Translations under genes and position numbers: made by a program | Shown here: positions 29,146 to 38,830 of the stretch, one piece after another | How the letters are laid out: every line of letters begins with the position of its first letter | Numbering within the stretch: the stretch's first letter is position 1 | From: Aliihoeflea aestuarii | GTDB lineage: Bacteria; Pseudomonadota; Alphaproteobacteria; Rhizobiales; Rhizobiaceae | Assembly: GCF_024105665.1 (NCBI RefSeq) | Contig: NZ_JAAAMK010000006.1 | Span: 151,307 to 215,306 of the forward strand | Reading direction: 5' to 3' | Length of the DNA stretch: 64,000 nucleotides | Notes under the pieces: generated by a model | Databases searched by the model: none | What the model saw: only the letters and a program-made list of their open reading frames with translations | Told to the model about the DNA's origin: nothing

Positions 29146-30150
29146 ATGACCGTCCAAATGCGCCCCCTGACCATCCGGCTTTGCGAGCCGCGCGGCTTTT
29201 GCGCCGGCGTCGACCGCGCGATCCAGATCGTGGTGCTGGCGATCAAGAAATACGGGCCGCCGGTCTATGTCCGCCACGAGATCGTGCACAACAAATATGT
29301 GGTCGAGGGTCTGAAGGAGCGTGGCGCGGTCTTCATCGAGGAACTGGCGGAAATCCCGGTCGATCATGCCGACAAGCCGGTGGTCTTTTCGGCCCATGGC
29401 GTGCCGAAGTCGGTTCCGGCCGATGCGCAGTCGCGCAACCTTTTCTATCTCGACGCCACATGCCCGCTCGTCTCGAAGGTTCACAAGCAGGCGATGCGCC
29501 ATGCCCGGCTCGGCCGCCATGTCGTCCTGATCGGCCATGCGGGCCATCCCGAGGTCATCGGCACCATGGGTCAGTTGCCCGAGGGCGATGTGACGCTGGT
29601 CGAGACCGAGGCGGATGTGGAGCGGCTTGCGATCCCCGATGACGTCGAACTCGGCTTCGTCACGCAGACGACCTTGTCGGTCGAGGACACGGCCGGCGTC
29701 ATCCGGGCGCTGCAAATTCGCTTTCCGCACATCCAGGCGCCTGCCGCCGAATCGATCTGCTATGCGACGACCAACCGTCAGGATGCGGTGAAGGAAACCG
29801 CGCCCGGCTCCGACCTGTTCCTCGTCGTCGGCGCACCGAATTCGTCGAACTCGCGGCGGCTGGTCGAGGTTGCTGAAAAATCGGGAGCGAAGCGCGCGCT
29901 GCTCGTTCAGCGGGCTTCGGAAATTCCGTGGGATGAAGTCGGCGACATTTCCATCCTCGGCCTCTCGGCCGGCGCATCCGCTCCGGAAATCATCGTCGAC
30001 GAGATCATAGAGGCGTTCCGCGCGCGCTTCGACGTGAAGCTCGACATCGTCATCACCGTCGAAGAACGCGAGAACTTTCCTGTCATGCAGGTTCTGCGCG
30101 ATGTCGAGCTGACCAGCGCCGACATGGCCTTCGTCAACGGTTCTGCGTGA
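29146..30150 (+). CDS. ispH: 4-Hydroxy-3-methylbut-2-enyl diphosphate reductase
   Basis: This 4Fe-4S enzyme makes isopentenyl and dimethylallyl diphosphate, the last step of the MEP pathway whose first enzyme is Dxs at 12553. It has 334 residues. The cluster cysteines are in [12 protein letters not shown] (Cys19), [11 protein letters not shown] and [29 protein letters not shown] and [10 protein letters not shown] supply the substrate histidines. AGAGAG precedes the ATG at 29146; another ATG at 29128 lacks a site. The stop overlaps the start of thrB (TGATG). Confidence 0.96.
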   Translation: MTVQMRPLTIRLCEPRGFCAGVDRAIQIVVLAIKKYGPPVYVRHEIVHNKYVVEGLKERGAVFIEELAEIPVDHADKPVVFSAHGVPKSVPADAQSRNLFYLDATCPLVSKVHKQAMRHARLGRHVVLIGHAGHPEVIGTMGQLPEGDVTLVETEADVERLAIPDDVELGFVTQTTLSVEDTAGVIRALQIRFPHIQAPAAESICYATTNRQDAVKETAPGSDLFLVVGAPNSSNSRRLVEVAEKSGAKRALLVQRASEIPWDEVGDISILGLSAGASAPEIIVDEIIEAFRARFDVKLDIVITVEERENFPVMQVLRDVELTSADMAFVNGSA

Positions 30151-31112
30151 TGGCGGTCTATACCGACATCAGCGAGGTCGAACTCGCCGACTTCCTCGCG
30201 CGCTATGACATCGGAACGCTGACCTCCTACAAGGGCATCGCCGAGGGCGTCGAGAACTCGAATTACATGGTCCACACGACCAAGGGCACTTTCTTCCTGA
30301 CGCTCTATGAAAAGCGCGTGAACAAGGCCGATCTGCCGTTCTTCCTCGGCCTGATGAGGCATCTTGCAGCACGCGGCGTGCGCTGCCCCGTGCCGATCGA
30401 GCCGCGCGAAGGCGGCATGATCGGCGAACTCGCCGGCCGACCCGCCGCCATTATCTCCTTCATCGAGGGCATGTGGCCGCGCCGCCCGAGCGTCGAGCAG
30501 TGCCGCGCGGCGGGCGAGGCGCTGGCGCGCATGCACCTTGCCGGTGCGGACTTTGACATGACGCGCCCCAATGCGCTGTCCGTCGAGGGCTGGCGCGCGC
30601 TCTGGGAAAAGGCGCGGGAAAGCGCGGATGCGGTCGAGCCGGGGCTGGAGAGGGAAACCGAGGCCGATCTGTCGCGTCTCGAAGCGGCATGGCCGCAAGA
30701 TTTGCCGGCGGGCACGATCCATGCCGATCTTTTCGCCGACAATGTCCTTTTTCTCGGCACCGATCCGGGCATCATCGACTTCTACTTCGCCTGCACGGAT
30801 TATCTCGCCTACGACGTTGCGATCTGCCTCAACGCGTGGTGTTTCGAGCGGGACCATTCCTTCAACCTGACGAAGGGCGCCGCCTTTTTGAAGGGCTACA
30901 TCTCGCTGCGCCCACTTTCCGACGCGGAAGCCGACGCCTTGCCGACGCTCGCTCATGGCGCTGCGCTACGTTTCATGCTCACCCGGCTTTATGACTGGGT
31001 GAACACGCCCGCCGGCAGCCTCGTGGTCAAGAAGGACCCGCTCGAATATCTGCGCAAGATGCGCTTCCACCGGCGCATCTCTTCCGCCGCAGAATACGGA
31101 CTTGCCCGATGA
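30150..31112 (+). CDS. thrB: Homoserine kinase (APH-fold type)
   Basis: This enzyme phosphorylates homoserine for threonine synthesis; the next enzyme, threonine synthase, is encoded at 38831-40246. Its 320 residues have the aminoglycoside-phosphotransferase fold and not the GHMP fold of enterobacterial ThrB. Landmarks are [18 protein letters not shown], the catalytic loop [16 protein letters not shown], and [18 protein letters not shown] with the metal Asp. The ATG at 30150 shares bases with the ispH stop, and the stop overlaps the rnhA start, so ispH-thrB-rnhA form one coupled operon. Confidence 0.95.
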   Translation: MAVYTDISEVELADFLARYDIGTLTSYKGIAEGVENSNYMVHTTKGTFFLTLYEKRVNKADLPFFLGLMRHLAARGVRCPVPIEPREGGMIGELAGRPAAIISFIEGMWPRRPSVEQCRAAGEALARMHLAGADFDMTRPNALSVEGWRALWEKARESADAVEPGLERETEADLSRLEAAWPQDLPAGTIHADLFADNVLFLGTDPGIIDFYFACTDYLAYDVAICLNAWCFERDHSFNLTKGAAFLKGYISLRPLSDAEADALPTLAHGAALRFMLTRLYDWVNTPAGSLVVKKDPLEYLRKMRFHRRISSAAEYGLAR

Positions 31113-31630
31113 AGAACGTGGAGATTTTCACCGACGGTGCATGCTCGGGCAATCCCGGCCCCGGCGGCTGGGGTGCGATCCTGCGTTTCGGCGCAAAGGA
31201 AAAGGAACTGTCCGGCGGCGAGGCCGACACGACCAACAACCGCATGGAACTGATGGCTGCCATCAAGGCGCTGGAGGCGTTGAAGGAACCGGTCAAGGCC
31301 GATCTCTACACCGACTCCAACTATGTCCGCGACGGCCTGACGAAATGGATCCACGGCTGGAAGAAGAACGGCTGGAAAACCGCCGACAAGAAGCCGGTCA
31401 AGAACGCCGAGCTCTGGCAGGCGTTGGATGCGGCGCGCGGCCGGCACGACGTGACGCTGCACTGGATCAAGGGCCATGCCGGCCACCCGGAAAACGAGCG
31501 TGCGGACGAACTCGCCCGCCTCGCCATGGCGCCTTTCAAGCCGGCAAAGCCGAAGCTTCCCGAAAGCGCCGCGCCTGCAACGCCGCCGCGCAAGCCCCGC
31601 CTGATGGGGAACGCCACGCGCAAGGCGTGA
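31109..31630 (+). CDS. rnhA: Ribonuclease HI
   Basis: RNase HI cuts the RNA strand of RNA-DNA hybrids. The four catalytic acids are present: Asp9 in [17 protein letters not shown], Glu47 in NNRMELMAA, Asp69 in [11 protein letters not shown] and Asp133 in NERADELAR. The usual length is about 150; here a Lys/Pro/Ala-rich tail brings it to 173. It starts inside the thrB stop (ATGA) and ends 12 nt from the convergent peroxiredoxin gene. Confidence 0.96.
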   Translation: MKNVEIFTDGACSGNPGPGGWGAILRFGAKEKELSGGEADTTNNRMELMAAIKALEALKEPVKADLYTDSNYVRDGLTKWIHGWKKNGWKTADKKPVKNAELWQALDAARGRHDVTLHWIKGHAGHPENERADELARLAMAPFKPAKPKLPESAAPATPPRKPRLMGNATRKA

Positions 31631-31642
31631 CGTTCCGTTCGA

Positions 31643-32128
31643 TCAAAGAAGTTCGAGGATCTTCGCAGCGCCGGATTCGGTCGCCTGGCCCGGCTTGTCG
31701 CCGCTGTTGAGCGCCGTCACGGTACCGTCCTCGACGATCATCGAAAAGCGCGTTGCGCGAAGGCCCATGCCCGCGCCGGACAGGTCGATGTCGAGGCCGC
31801 AAGCCTTGGCGAAGTCGCCGCTGCCGTCGGCGAGGAAGACCAGCTTGTTTTCACCGCCGGTAAACCGTGCCCACGCGGTCATCACGAAGATGTCGTTGAC
31901 GGCGACGACGGCGATCGTGTCGACGCCCTTGTCCTTGATGGCGTCGAAATTTTCGAGGAAGCCGGGCAGGTGGTTGTTGGAGCAGGTCGGCGTGAACGCG
32001 CCCGGCACGCCGAACAGAACGACCTTCTTGCCCGCCGTCAGCTCGGCCGTGGTGATGGTCGCCGGCCCGTCCGCGCCGATCGTCTTGAAACTTGCATCCG
32101 GCAGTTTGTCGCCGACCGAAATCGTCAT
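31643..32128 (-). CDS. Peroxiredoxin (Prx5/hybrid type)
   Basis: This 161-residue thiol peroxidase should reduce hydrogen peroxide or organic peroxides with glutathione or thioredoxin. The peroxidatic Cys lies in PGAFTPTCSNNHLPGF near residue 49. The C-terminal part has GLRATRFSMIVEDGTV, typical of the Prx5 group. A second cysteine occurs in KACGLDIDL. GGAGAGA precedes the ATG at 32128 on its strand; the longer frame from 32170 lacks a site. The periplasmic DsbD-like gene follows upstream on the same strand. Confidence 0.93.
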   Translation of the reverse strand: MTISVGDKLPDASFKTIGADGPATITTAELTAGKKVVLFGVPGAFTPTCSNNHLPGFLENFDAIKDKGVDTIAVVAVNDIFVMTAWARFTGGENKLVFLADGSGDFAKACGLDIDLSGAGMGLRATRFSMIVEDGTVTALNSGDKPGQATESGAAKILELL

Positions 32129-32187
32129 GTTCTCTCTCCGATAAATGGGATCATGTTGCGATAGCCGCATGTCCGGCTCTTTGCAAA

Positions 32188-32970
32188 TCAGTCCGGCTCG
32201 ATTAGACCCGAAACCGCCGCGCCGCCGCTCACCAGCGTATAATCGGCCTGCAACGCCGCGCCCTTGCCGCGGTGGACGATGCGTGCCGTGAAGGTCCCGC
32301 CATCGGCCGCCGGCTCGAATTTCGGAGCCGCAAGCGACAGCCCGTCGCGCCCGGCGAGGAATATGTCTGGCGCACCGCCCCCCTTAGGGGTTTCTACCTC
32401 GATCGTCAGCACATCGTCGCCGGCGCTGGCGCCGGTCACGTCGAAACCTTCATGCGGCGCGCCGGGCAGGGCGGCGAAGGCGGCGTCGATCTGCGCCTCG
32501 TCGATCGGGCCGCTATCCGCGCCCGGCGTTACGTCAAGGCTCGCCTGAACGGGAACGCAGATCGTCTCGCAAACGCCGAGAAACACATCGAGCGTCAGTG
32601 GCGATGACAAATCCTCCAGCCCCGAGAACGCGACCGGCAGGCGCACATGGCCTTGATAGCCGGCCCATTGCGAGACGCCGTCGTCGAACCGTTCGGGCGC
32701 TGGAAAATGAAGGGCGACGCCCCTGACGTCACTTGCGCCTTCAAGGGAAACCTGTGGTGCGACGCCGGTTTCTCCAGGTTCCTTCCAGTAAGTTTTCCAG
32801 CCCTCGTCGAGGCGGATTTCGAGCATCCCGCGCAGCGCGCCTTGCGCATCCGCCGCGCCCTTGGTGACGAGCCTGAGCTTGCCCCCCGTCGTCTCGTGCC
32901 ACGCGCCGGTGCCGGCGAAAGCGGCGGGCGTGACGATCAGGGCGGCTGCGAGTGCGACGATGATTCTCAT
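32188..32970 (-). CDS. Periplasmic DsbD-alpha-like domain protein
   Basis: This 260-residue protein begins with a signal peptide (MRIIVALAAALIVTPAAFA) and then matches the N-terminal domain of the thiol reductase DsbD. LDEGWKTYWKEPGETGVAPQ and a Cys pair in FLGVCETICVPVQASLD are the landmarks. The membrane and thioredoxin domains of a complete DsbD are absent, so it is a free periplasmic domain that could pass electrons or act in cytochrome or copper-site maturation. That role is inferred. The ATG at 32970 places the signal peptide at the N-terminus. Confidence 0.85.
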   Translation of the reverse strand: MRIIVALAAALIVTPAAFAGTGAWHETTGGKLRLVTKGAADAQGALRGMLEIRLDEGWKTYWKEPGETGVAPQVSLEGASDVRGVALHFPAPERFDDGVSQWAGYQGHVRLPVAFSGLEDLSSPLTLDVFLGVCETICVPVQASLDVTPGADSGPIDEAQIDAAFAALPGAPHEGFDVTGASAGDDVLTIEVETPKGGGAPDIFLAGRDGLSLAAPKFEPAADGGTFTARIVHRGKGAALQADYTLVSGGAAVSGLIEPD

Positions 32971-33105
32971 GGTTTTGTCTTGGCGAAGCCGGACGGAATT
33001 GGCAACGCCTGCGTGGTGCCGCACGGATCATTTCGCGGTGATGTGGTTTAACAAAGCAGGACGACGCGGCTTTCACGTTTCAGGGAAACGCGTTACGCTT
33101 CGACG

Positions 33106-33714
33106 ATGGATATTCTGGGCCACAAGAAAAGCGGTGTCGGCAACGGGTTTCTGGAAAACCAGTTCCTGATTGCGATGCCCGGCATGCAGGACGAGCGCTT
33201 CGAACGCTCTGTCGTCTATCTGTGCGCCCACTCCGAGGAAGGCGCGATGGGGCTGGTCATCAACCAGCCGCAGCAGCTTCTGTTTCCAGATCTTCTCGTC
33301 CAGCTCGAGGTGCTGAAGGAGGAGGAGGCGATCCGCCTGCCCGAGCCTGCCCGGTCGATCGTCATTCGAAATGGCGGGCCAGTCGAGCGCAGCCGGGGCT
33401 TCGTTCTTCATTCCGACGATTATGTCGTGGAATCCTCGCTCCCGGTCGCCGATGCTGTCTGCCTGACGGCGACGATCGACATTCTGCGCGCCATCTCCGT
33501 CGGCCGTGGCCCGCGCAGCGCCCTGATGGCGTTGGGATATTCGGGGTGGGGCGCCGGTCAGCTCGAACAGGAAATTGCCGAAAACGGCTGGCTGACCTGC
33601 CCGGCCGATCCCGGCCTGCTGTTCGACCGCGATCTGGGCAGCCAGTATGACCGCGTCCTTGCCTCGATCGGCATCGACCTGACGCGGCTGAGCACGCAGG
33701 CCGGCCACGCCTGA
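33106..33714 (+). CDS. YqgE/AlgH family protein
   Basis: This 202-residue protein of the UPF0301/AlgH family has [21 protein letters not shown] at the start, then [19 protein letters not shown] and [18 protein letters not shown], all strongly conserved. AlgH was linked to alginate control in Pseudomonas, but the biochemical role of the family is not established. It is cytosolic, without membrane segments. Repeat copy E lies between its stop and the convergent PAS-GGDEF-EAL gene. Confidence 0.92.
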   Translation: MDILGHKKSGVGNGFLENQFLIAMPGMQDERFERSVVYLCAHSEEGAMGLVINQPQQLLFPDLLVQLEVLKEEEAIRLPEPARSIVIRNGGPVERSRGFVLHSDDYVVESSLPVADAVCLTATIDILRAISVGRGPRSALMALGYSGWGAGQLEQEIAENGWLTCPADPGLLFDRDLGSQYDRVLASIGIDLTRLSTQAGHA

Positions 33715-33767
33715 ACAAAAGCAACGCGCATTGGTCTGGCCTTGATCGTCGCATGGCCTGCGAGGGC

Positions 33768-33896
33768 GAGGCATGGTTTCCTGTAACGAGCACAGGAATG
33801 ACGATTGCATTTATGTCGATGCAAATCGCAGGCGTTCAAAGCTGGCGTTGTGCTTGACGCCGTCATTTCTGTGCTCGTTACAGGAAACCATGCCTC
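33768..33896. repeat. MITE-like inverted-arm element, copy E
   Basis: The left arm (33768-33803) reads GAGGCATGG-TTTCCTGTA and the right arm (to 33896) is the matching reverse complement. The loop has changed to ACGAG/CTCGTTA, so both arms share the same variant. It lies between the convergent algH-like and PAS-GGDEF-EAL genes. Confidence 0.88.
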
Positions 33897-33958
33897 GACG
33901 GTTCATCGTCGGATGCGTGTCGACAAGTATCGCGTCGGCATACGCCCGCGGCGGGTCA

Positions 33959-36829
33959 TTACGCCGCCGCCGGGGCGGGCTTCTCCTTCAGCATCCGCAC
34001 GATTTCGCTCGCCACCATCGGCTGGCCGAAGGCGAAGCTCTGGACGTATTCGCAGCCGGCGTCGCGCAACTCATCCGCATCGGTGTCCTGCGTGACGCCC
34101 TCGGCGACCACCGACAGGCCGAGATCGTGCGCCATCGATACCATGGATCGCAACAGGACCAGCCTCTTGGGGCTCGCATCCTCGACGAAGCTTCGGTCGA
34201 TCTTGATCGTGTCGAAGGGAAAGCGTGTCAAATAGGCGAGCGAGGAATATCCGGTTCCGAAATCGTCCAGTGAAAGGCCGATGCCGATCTGGCGCAGTTT
34301 GCCGAGCACATGCGCGGCCTGTTCGGGATTGTCCATCACGAGCGATTCGGTCAGTTCCAGCCGGAAATGACGCGGTTTGATGCTGGCGCGCGCGATGACG
34401 GAGCGCACGTCCGACACCAGATCGCGCCGCAGGAGCTGGCGGCTCGACAGGTTCACGGATACGAAAAGCGGCAGTTCGGCTGCGAGCTTTTGCCATTCGT
34501 GCAAATCGTCCGCCGCCTTTTGCATGGCGAACTGGCCGAGCTGGACGATCTGCCCGCAGCTTTCGGCGATCGGGATGAACTCGGACGGCGGGATCGCGGC
34601 GCGGCGCGGATGGTCCCAGCGCATCAGCGCTTCGAAGCCGGCGATCGTGCGGTCTTCGAGGCGGATGATGGGCTGATAGGCAAGCTGCATTTCACCGCGC
34701 TCGACGGCGCGCCGCAGATCGGATTCGATCTGCAGCCGGTCGCTGCCGCCCGAGCGGAAGGCCGGGCGGAACGGTTCGATCCGGTCGCCGCCGAAGCGCT
34801 TGGCCTGATGCATGGCAAGCTCGGCATCCTTGATCATGTCGGCCGCGCTGGTCGTGTTGACGGTCCACGAGACGAGCCCGATCGAGGCGGTCAGGACGAT
34901 TTCGCGCTTGGCGAAGGTGATCGGCGCGCTGATCGCATCCCGGATTGCCTCCGCGACCGCCGCGATCCGTGCCGGTTCCTGTTCGGAGACAAGCATTAGC
35001 GCGAACTGGTCGCCCGCGATCCGCGAAAGGCTGTCCTTCGGCTTCAGGATGCGGTGCAGGCGGCGGGCGATCGTCAGCAATATCGTGTCGCCGGCCGAGA
35101 TGCCGAGCCCGTCATTGACCTGCTTGAACCGGTCGATGTCGATGACGAAGACCGACGGCCGGATCGCGTCCTCCGACTGCGCGACCGAAAGCAGCGCTTC
35201 GAGCCGGTTGAGGAACATCTGCCGGTTGGGCAGGCCGGTCAGATTGTCGTGGACGGCGTCGTGAAGCAGGCGCTCCTCGGCCTTCTTCTGTTCGGTCGTG
35301 TCGACCAGCGTACCGACGCAGCGGATGATCTCGCCATCCGACCCGATCACGGGCCGCGCCTTGAGCGTGAACCAGTGATAGTGACCGTCCGCGCCGCGCA
35401 GCCGGAACGCCTGCGAAATGCGTCCGCGACGATGTTCGAGGATCACGTCGAGCAGTGTTCGGAACGTGTCGCGGTCGTCGGCGTGAAGGGCGGGCAGCCA
35501 GTTGCGCGCATGTCCGTTGAGTTCGTTTGGCTCCAGTCCGAGCTGGCGAGCGAGATCGGGCCGCGTGACGATCCTGTCGCGGGTCACGTCCCAGTCCCAG
35601 ACCGTATCGCCCGCGCCCGTGACGGCGAGCGCCTGCCGCTCCATGTCGCTGAAAAGCCCCTGTTGCAGCGCGCCGCCTGCGAAGGCGTGCTGCATGACGG
35701 TAAAGCCGATCAGGAGAACGACGAGCACGAGGCCGCCGCCGAGCGCGGGCTGGATGATGTCGTTGTCGATCCGGCCCGATACGGCCATGTAGGCGGCAGC
35801 GACCCAGGCGAGGATCATCAGCCAGCTCGGGATCAGCATGACACCCCGGTCATAGCCCTGAAACGCGAAGTATCCGATCAATCCGAGACCGGCGACAGCC
35901 GTGACGGCGAAGGAAAGCCGCGCGATGCCCGCGGCTATCGCCGGGTCGAACGTGGCGACGCCAGCCATCCCCATGAGGCCGATGATCCAGGCGATCGCTG
36001 CATAGCTGAAATGCCAGTGCCATCGGTTGAGATTGAGATAGGCGAAGAGAAAAACGACGATCGTCGTCGCCAGCGCCACTTCCGCGCCCGCGCGCCAGAT
36101 CTGTTCGTTTCCGGGCGTGATCTCGATGACGCGGGTGAGAAAGCCGAAATCGATCGAGATATAGGCCAGCACCGACCAGGCAAGGGCGGCCGTGGCGGGA
36201 AAGAGCGAGGTTCCCTTGACCACAAACAGGATCGTCAGGAAGAGCGCGAGCAGACCCGCAATGCCGATCACGATACCGCGAAACAGCGTATAGGCGTTGA
36301 CGTTGTCCTTGTACGCTTCGGGCTCCCAGAGCCTCAGTTGCGGCAGGTCGGGCGAGGCGAGTTCGGTCACGAAGGTGACGATCGAACCGGGGTTGAGCGT
36401 CACGAGGAAGACATCCGCCTCAGGTGCGGCCTGCCGGTCGAGCGCGAAACCTTCCGAAGGCGTGATGGATGCGATCCGGCTGGAGCCGAGATTCGGCCAG
36501 ATCAGCCCAGAATCGACCAGCCGGAAGTGCGGCGCGACGATCAGCCGGTCGATCTGGCGATCGGTCGGATTGGAGATCGCGAACACGGCCCAGTCTCCGG
36601 ACGAGCGCTCGTCATTGGCCTCCACCTCGATGCGCCGGACGATGCCGTCGGTTCCAGGTGCCGTCTGCACCTGAAAACTGGACCCCTGGTCGCGATAGAT
36701 CTGGATTCGGCTCGTGAGGTCGACGGCCGCTTCGTTGCCCGTGATGGCGACCGGATCGAGCGCCCTGGCGGGTGAGCCGAGCGCCACGAAAAGCGCCGCC
36801 AGAAACAAGATGACCGCGTTTGCCTTCAA
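33959..36829 (-). CDS. Membrane PAS-GGDEF-EAL protein, GGDEF degenerate, EAL intact
   Basis: This 956-residue protein of cyclic-di-GMP signalling reads in order: signal peptide (residues 1-25), periplasmic sensory domain (about 26-185), seven or eight membrane helices (about 190-400), PAS domain (about 410-540), GGDEF-like domain and EAL domain. The GGDEF site reads AGDQF in SRIAGDQFALML, so cyclase activity is unlikely. EAL motifs are intact: FEALMRWDHP, SVNLSSRQ, RLELTES, SLDDFGTGYSS, IKIDRSF and AEGVTQ. It is thus probably a phosphodiesterase. The start is inferred as TTG at 36829, which overlaps the stop of the GNAT gene and gives a proper signal peptide; the ATG at 36907 would lie deep in that gene. 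Confidence 0.88.
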   Translation of the reverse strand: MKANAVILFLAALFVALGSPARALDPVAITGNEAAVDLTSRIQIYRDQGSSFQVQTAPGTDGIVRRIEVEANDERSSGDWAVFAISNPTDRQIDRLIVAPHFRLVDSGLIWPNLGSSRIASITPSEGFALDRQAAPEADVFLVTLNPGSIVTFVTELASPDLPQLRLWEPEAYKDNVNAYTLFRGIVIGIAGLLALFLTILFVVKGTSLFPATAALAWSVLAYISIDFGFLTRVIEITPGNEQIWRAGAEVALATTIVVFLFAYLNLNRWHWHFSYAAIAWIIGLMGMAGVATFDPAIAAGIARLSFAVTAVAGLGLIGYFAFQGYDRGVMLIPSWLMILAWVAAAYMAVSGRIDNDIIQPALGGGLVLVVLLIGFTVMQHAFAGGALQQGLFSDMERQALAVTGAGDTVWDWDVTRDRIVTRPDLARQLGLEPNELNGHARNWLPALHADDRDTFRTLLDVILEHRRGRISQAFRLRGADGHYHWFTLKARPVIGSDGEIIRCVGTLVDTTEQKKAEERLLHDAVHDNLTGLPNRQMFLNRLEALLSVAQSEDAIRPSVFVIDIDRFKQVNDGLGISAGDTILLTIARRLHRILKPKDSLSRIAGDQFALMLVSEQEPARIAAVAEAIRDAISAPITFAKREIVLTASIGLVSWTVNTTSAADMIKDAELAMHQAKRFGGDRIEPFRPAFRSGGSDRLQIESDLRRAVERGEMQLAYQPIIRLEDRTIAGFEALMRWDHPRRAAIPPSEFIPIAESCGQIVQLGQFAMQKAADDLHEWQKLAAELPLFVSVNLSSRQLLRRDLVSDVRSVIARASIKPRHFRLELTESLVMDNPEQAAHVLGKLRQIGIGLSLDDFGTGYSSLAYLTRFPFDTIKIDRSFVEDASPKRLVLLRSMVSMAHDLGLSVVAEGVTQDTDADELRDAGCEYVQSFAFGQPMVASEIVRMLKEKPAPAAA

Positions 36830-37437
36830 GCGCCCCAAACCTTGGCCTCTTTCGTGTTTGCCCGATGCTCGCCGGCGATCAGGGCATAGAGAAGATGATC
36901 CCGCCACACGCCGTTGATGCGCAGGTAGGATCGCAGCAGTCCTTCGCGCCGAAATCCGGCATTTTCAAGCACGCGGATGGAGCGCGCATTGTCGGGAATA
37001 CAGGCCGCTTCCAGCCTGTGCAGTTTGAGCGTGTCGAAACCATGCGCAAGCGTCAGCTTCATTGCCGCCTGCATCAGCCCGCGGCCCGCATATCGTTCAC
37101 CCATCCAATAGCCGATCTGCGCGCTCTGGGCGACGCCGTGGCGTATGTTTCCAATGGAAATGCCGCCGACGAGCCGGCCGCTTGCGCTTTCGAGGATCAT
37201 GAAGGCATGGCCCGTGCCGGCGGCGGCCTCGCGATTGTAGCGTTTGAGCCGCTGTTTCCAGGCGGCGTAGTCGAGGTCGTCGCTCGGCCAGCGCGGCTCC
37301 CATGGTTCGAGAAAGGCGCGGCTTTCCTCGCGCAGTTGCGCCCATTCGGCATAGTCGCGCCGATGCGCAGGCCGTATGGTGACGCCGCCCCCAGAGAGCG
37401 CCGGTGCGGCACTTTTGGCGAAAGGCGCGAACGGCAT
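36826..37437 (-). CDS. GNAT family N-acetyltransferase (RimJ-like)
   Basis: This 203-residue acetyltransferase uses acetyl-CoA to modify an amino group, possibly a ribosomal protein N-terminus as in RimJ. VTIRPAHRRDYAEWAQLREES opens the domain; IGYWMGERYAGRGLMQAAMKL is the CoA-binding motif; HRLEAACIPDNARSIRVLEN-AGF is the C-terminal signature. The substrate is not shown. The stop codon overlaps the TTG start of the downstream PAS-GGDEF-EAL gene, and it lies 7 nt after the M16 peptidase gene on the same strand, so the three probably form an operon with thrC. Confidence 0.92.
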   Translation of the reverse strand: MPFAPFAKSAAPALSGGGVTIRPAHRRDYAEWAQLREESRAFLEPWEPRWPSDDLDYAAWKQRLKRYNREAAAGTGHAFMILESASGRLVGGISIGNIRHGVAQSAQIGYWMGERYAGRGLMQAAMKLTLAHGFDTLKLHRLEAACIPDNARSIRVLENAGFRREGLLRSYLRINGVWRDHLLYALIAGEHRANTKEAKVWGA

Positions 37438-37444
37438 TTTCGTA

Positions 37445-38737
37445 TCAGACGGCCAGCTTGTGCGGCATGACCGACGGGCCCGAAAGCATGTCGCGGACTG
37501 CGTCGAATGCCGGCAGCGATCCGACCGGACCGACGGCGGCGACGGTCGGATGGGCCGAAAACAGCCGGCCCGACAGATCAGCCAGCCGATCCGTCGTCAG
37601 CTTCGACAGCCGGTCCATCAGCTCGTCCGTCGGGATGGGGCGCCCGTAAAGCAGCATCTGCCGTGCGATCTGCGACGCGCGGCTCGACGGACTTTCCTGC
37701 GACATCAAAAGGCCGGCGCGATATTGCGCGCGCGCACGGTCGAGTTCCTCGGGCAGGATGCCTTCTCCCGCCTTCTTCAATTCCGCCAGCAGGACCGTGA
37801 CCAGTTCGGCGATATCCTCCTTGCCGGTCGCGGCATGGATGCCGAAGATGCCGGTATCGGAAAAACCCCAGTGAAACGCGTAGACCGAGTAGCACAGGCC
37901 GCGCTGCTCGCGCACTTCCTGGAAGAGCCGCGAGGACATGCCGCCGCCCAGGATCATCGACAGGACCTGGCTCGCGTAGAAGTCGCGCACATGATAGGCG
38001 CGGCCCTCGAAGCCGAGAACGATCTGCGCATCCATCAGGTCGCGGCTTTCGCGAAAATCGCCGCCCTCATAATGCGCCGGCTGCGGCGGCGTCGCCTTGC
38101 AATGCTGCTGTAAGCCGCCGAGGCGCTTTTCGACCTCACGCACGAAAGTATCGTGGTCTACGGCGCCGGCCGCCACCACGACCATCCGCTCGGCCGCGTA
38201 TTGCCGTTCGAGGAAACCGCGCAGTTGCGGCGCGGTGAACGCGCGCACCGTCTCCGGTGTGCCGAGGATGGATCGCCCGAGCGTCTGGTTGCGGAACGCG
38301 GTTTCCGTGAAGCGATCGAACACGATGTCGTCGGGCGTATCGTGCGCCGCGCCGATCTCCTGCAAGATGACGTTCTTCTCGCGTTCGAGCTCGTCTGCGT
38401 CGAATCTCGACTCCGTCAGGATATCGGACAGGATGTCGATGGCGAGCGGCATGTCGTCCTTGAGCACGCGCGCGAAAAACGCGGTGGTCTCGACGCTGGT
38501 CGCCGCGTTGATCTCGCCGCCGACATTTTCGATATCGGTGGCGATCTGCCGTGCGGTGCGCTTGGACGTCCCCTTGAACGCCATGTGTTCGAGCAGATGC
38601 GCGATGCCGTGCTCGCCGTCATGCTCGTCGCGCGACCCGGATTTGACCCAGACGCCGAGAGAAACGGATTCGATATGCGCGAGCGTTTCGGTGGCAATCG
38701 TCAGGCCGTTGGACAAACGGCTTACCTCAACCCCCAT
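37445..38737 (-). CDS. M16 family zinc metallopeptidase (processing-peptidase-like)
   Basis: This 430-residue protein resembles the beta subunit of mitochondrial processing peptidase. The inverted zinc motif HLLEHMAFKG is near residue 47-56, with a distal Glu in ILQEIGAAHDTPDDIVFD. The C-terminal half repeats the fold without the zinc site (MSSRLFQEVREQRGLCYSV). Bacterial members degrade or process peptides; substrate unknown. The start at 38737 begins directly with VEVSRLSNGLTIATE. thrC lies upstream on the same strand, 93 nt away. Confidence 0.93.
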   Translation of the reverse strand: MGVEVSRLSNGLTIATETLAHIESVSLGVWVKSGSRDEHDGEHGIAHLLEHMAFKGTSKRTARQIATDIENVGGEINAATSVETTAFFARVLKDDMPLAIDILSDILTESRFDADELEREKNVILQEIGAAHDTPDDIVFDRFTETAFRNQTLGRSILGTPETVRAFTAPQLRGFLERQYAAERMVVVAAGAVDHDTFVREVEKRLGGLQQHCKATPPQPAHYEGGDFRESRDLMDAQIVLGFEGRAYHVRDFYASQVLSMILGGGMSSRLFQEVREQRGLCYSVYAFHWGFSDTGIFGIHAATGKEDIAELVTVLLAELKKAGEGILPEELDRARAQYRAGLLMSQESPSSRASQIARQMLLYGRPIPTDELMDRLSKLTTDRLADLSGRLFSAHPTVAAVGPVGSLPAFDAVRDMLSGPSVMPHKLAV

Positions 38738-38830
38738 GCGGGTCGTACTCCCTGGAACGGTGCGCTGATCGGCTTTTGAAGACTGTCCGGCTGATGCCGT
38801 GGCCGATGCGCCTCAGTGATTATCGGCCGC

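Noticed and set aside
35054..36775. Long plus-strand frame (573 codons) opposite the PAS-GGDEF-EAL gene
   Set aside because: It is an antisense shadow of a well-supported gene in GC-rich DNA, with low-complexity Arg/Asp/Glu content and no domain. The same applies to 12559-14457, 47647-49356, 52323-54350, 57491-59167 and 61282-63039.
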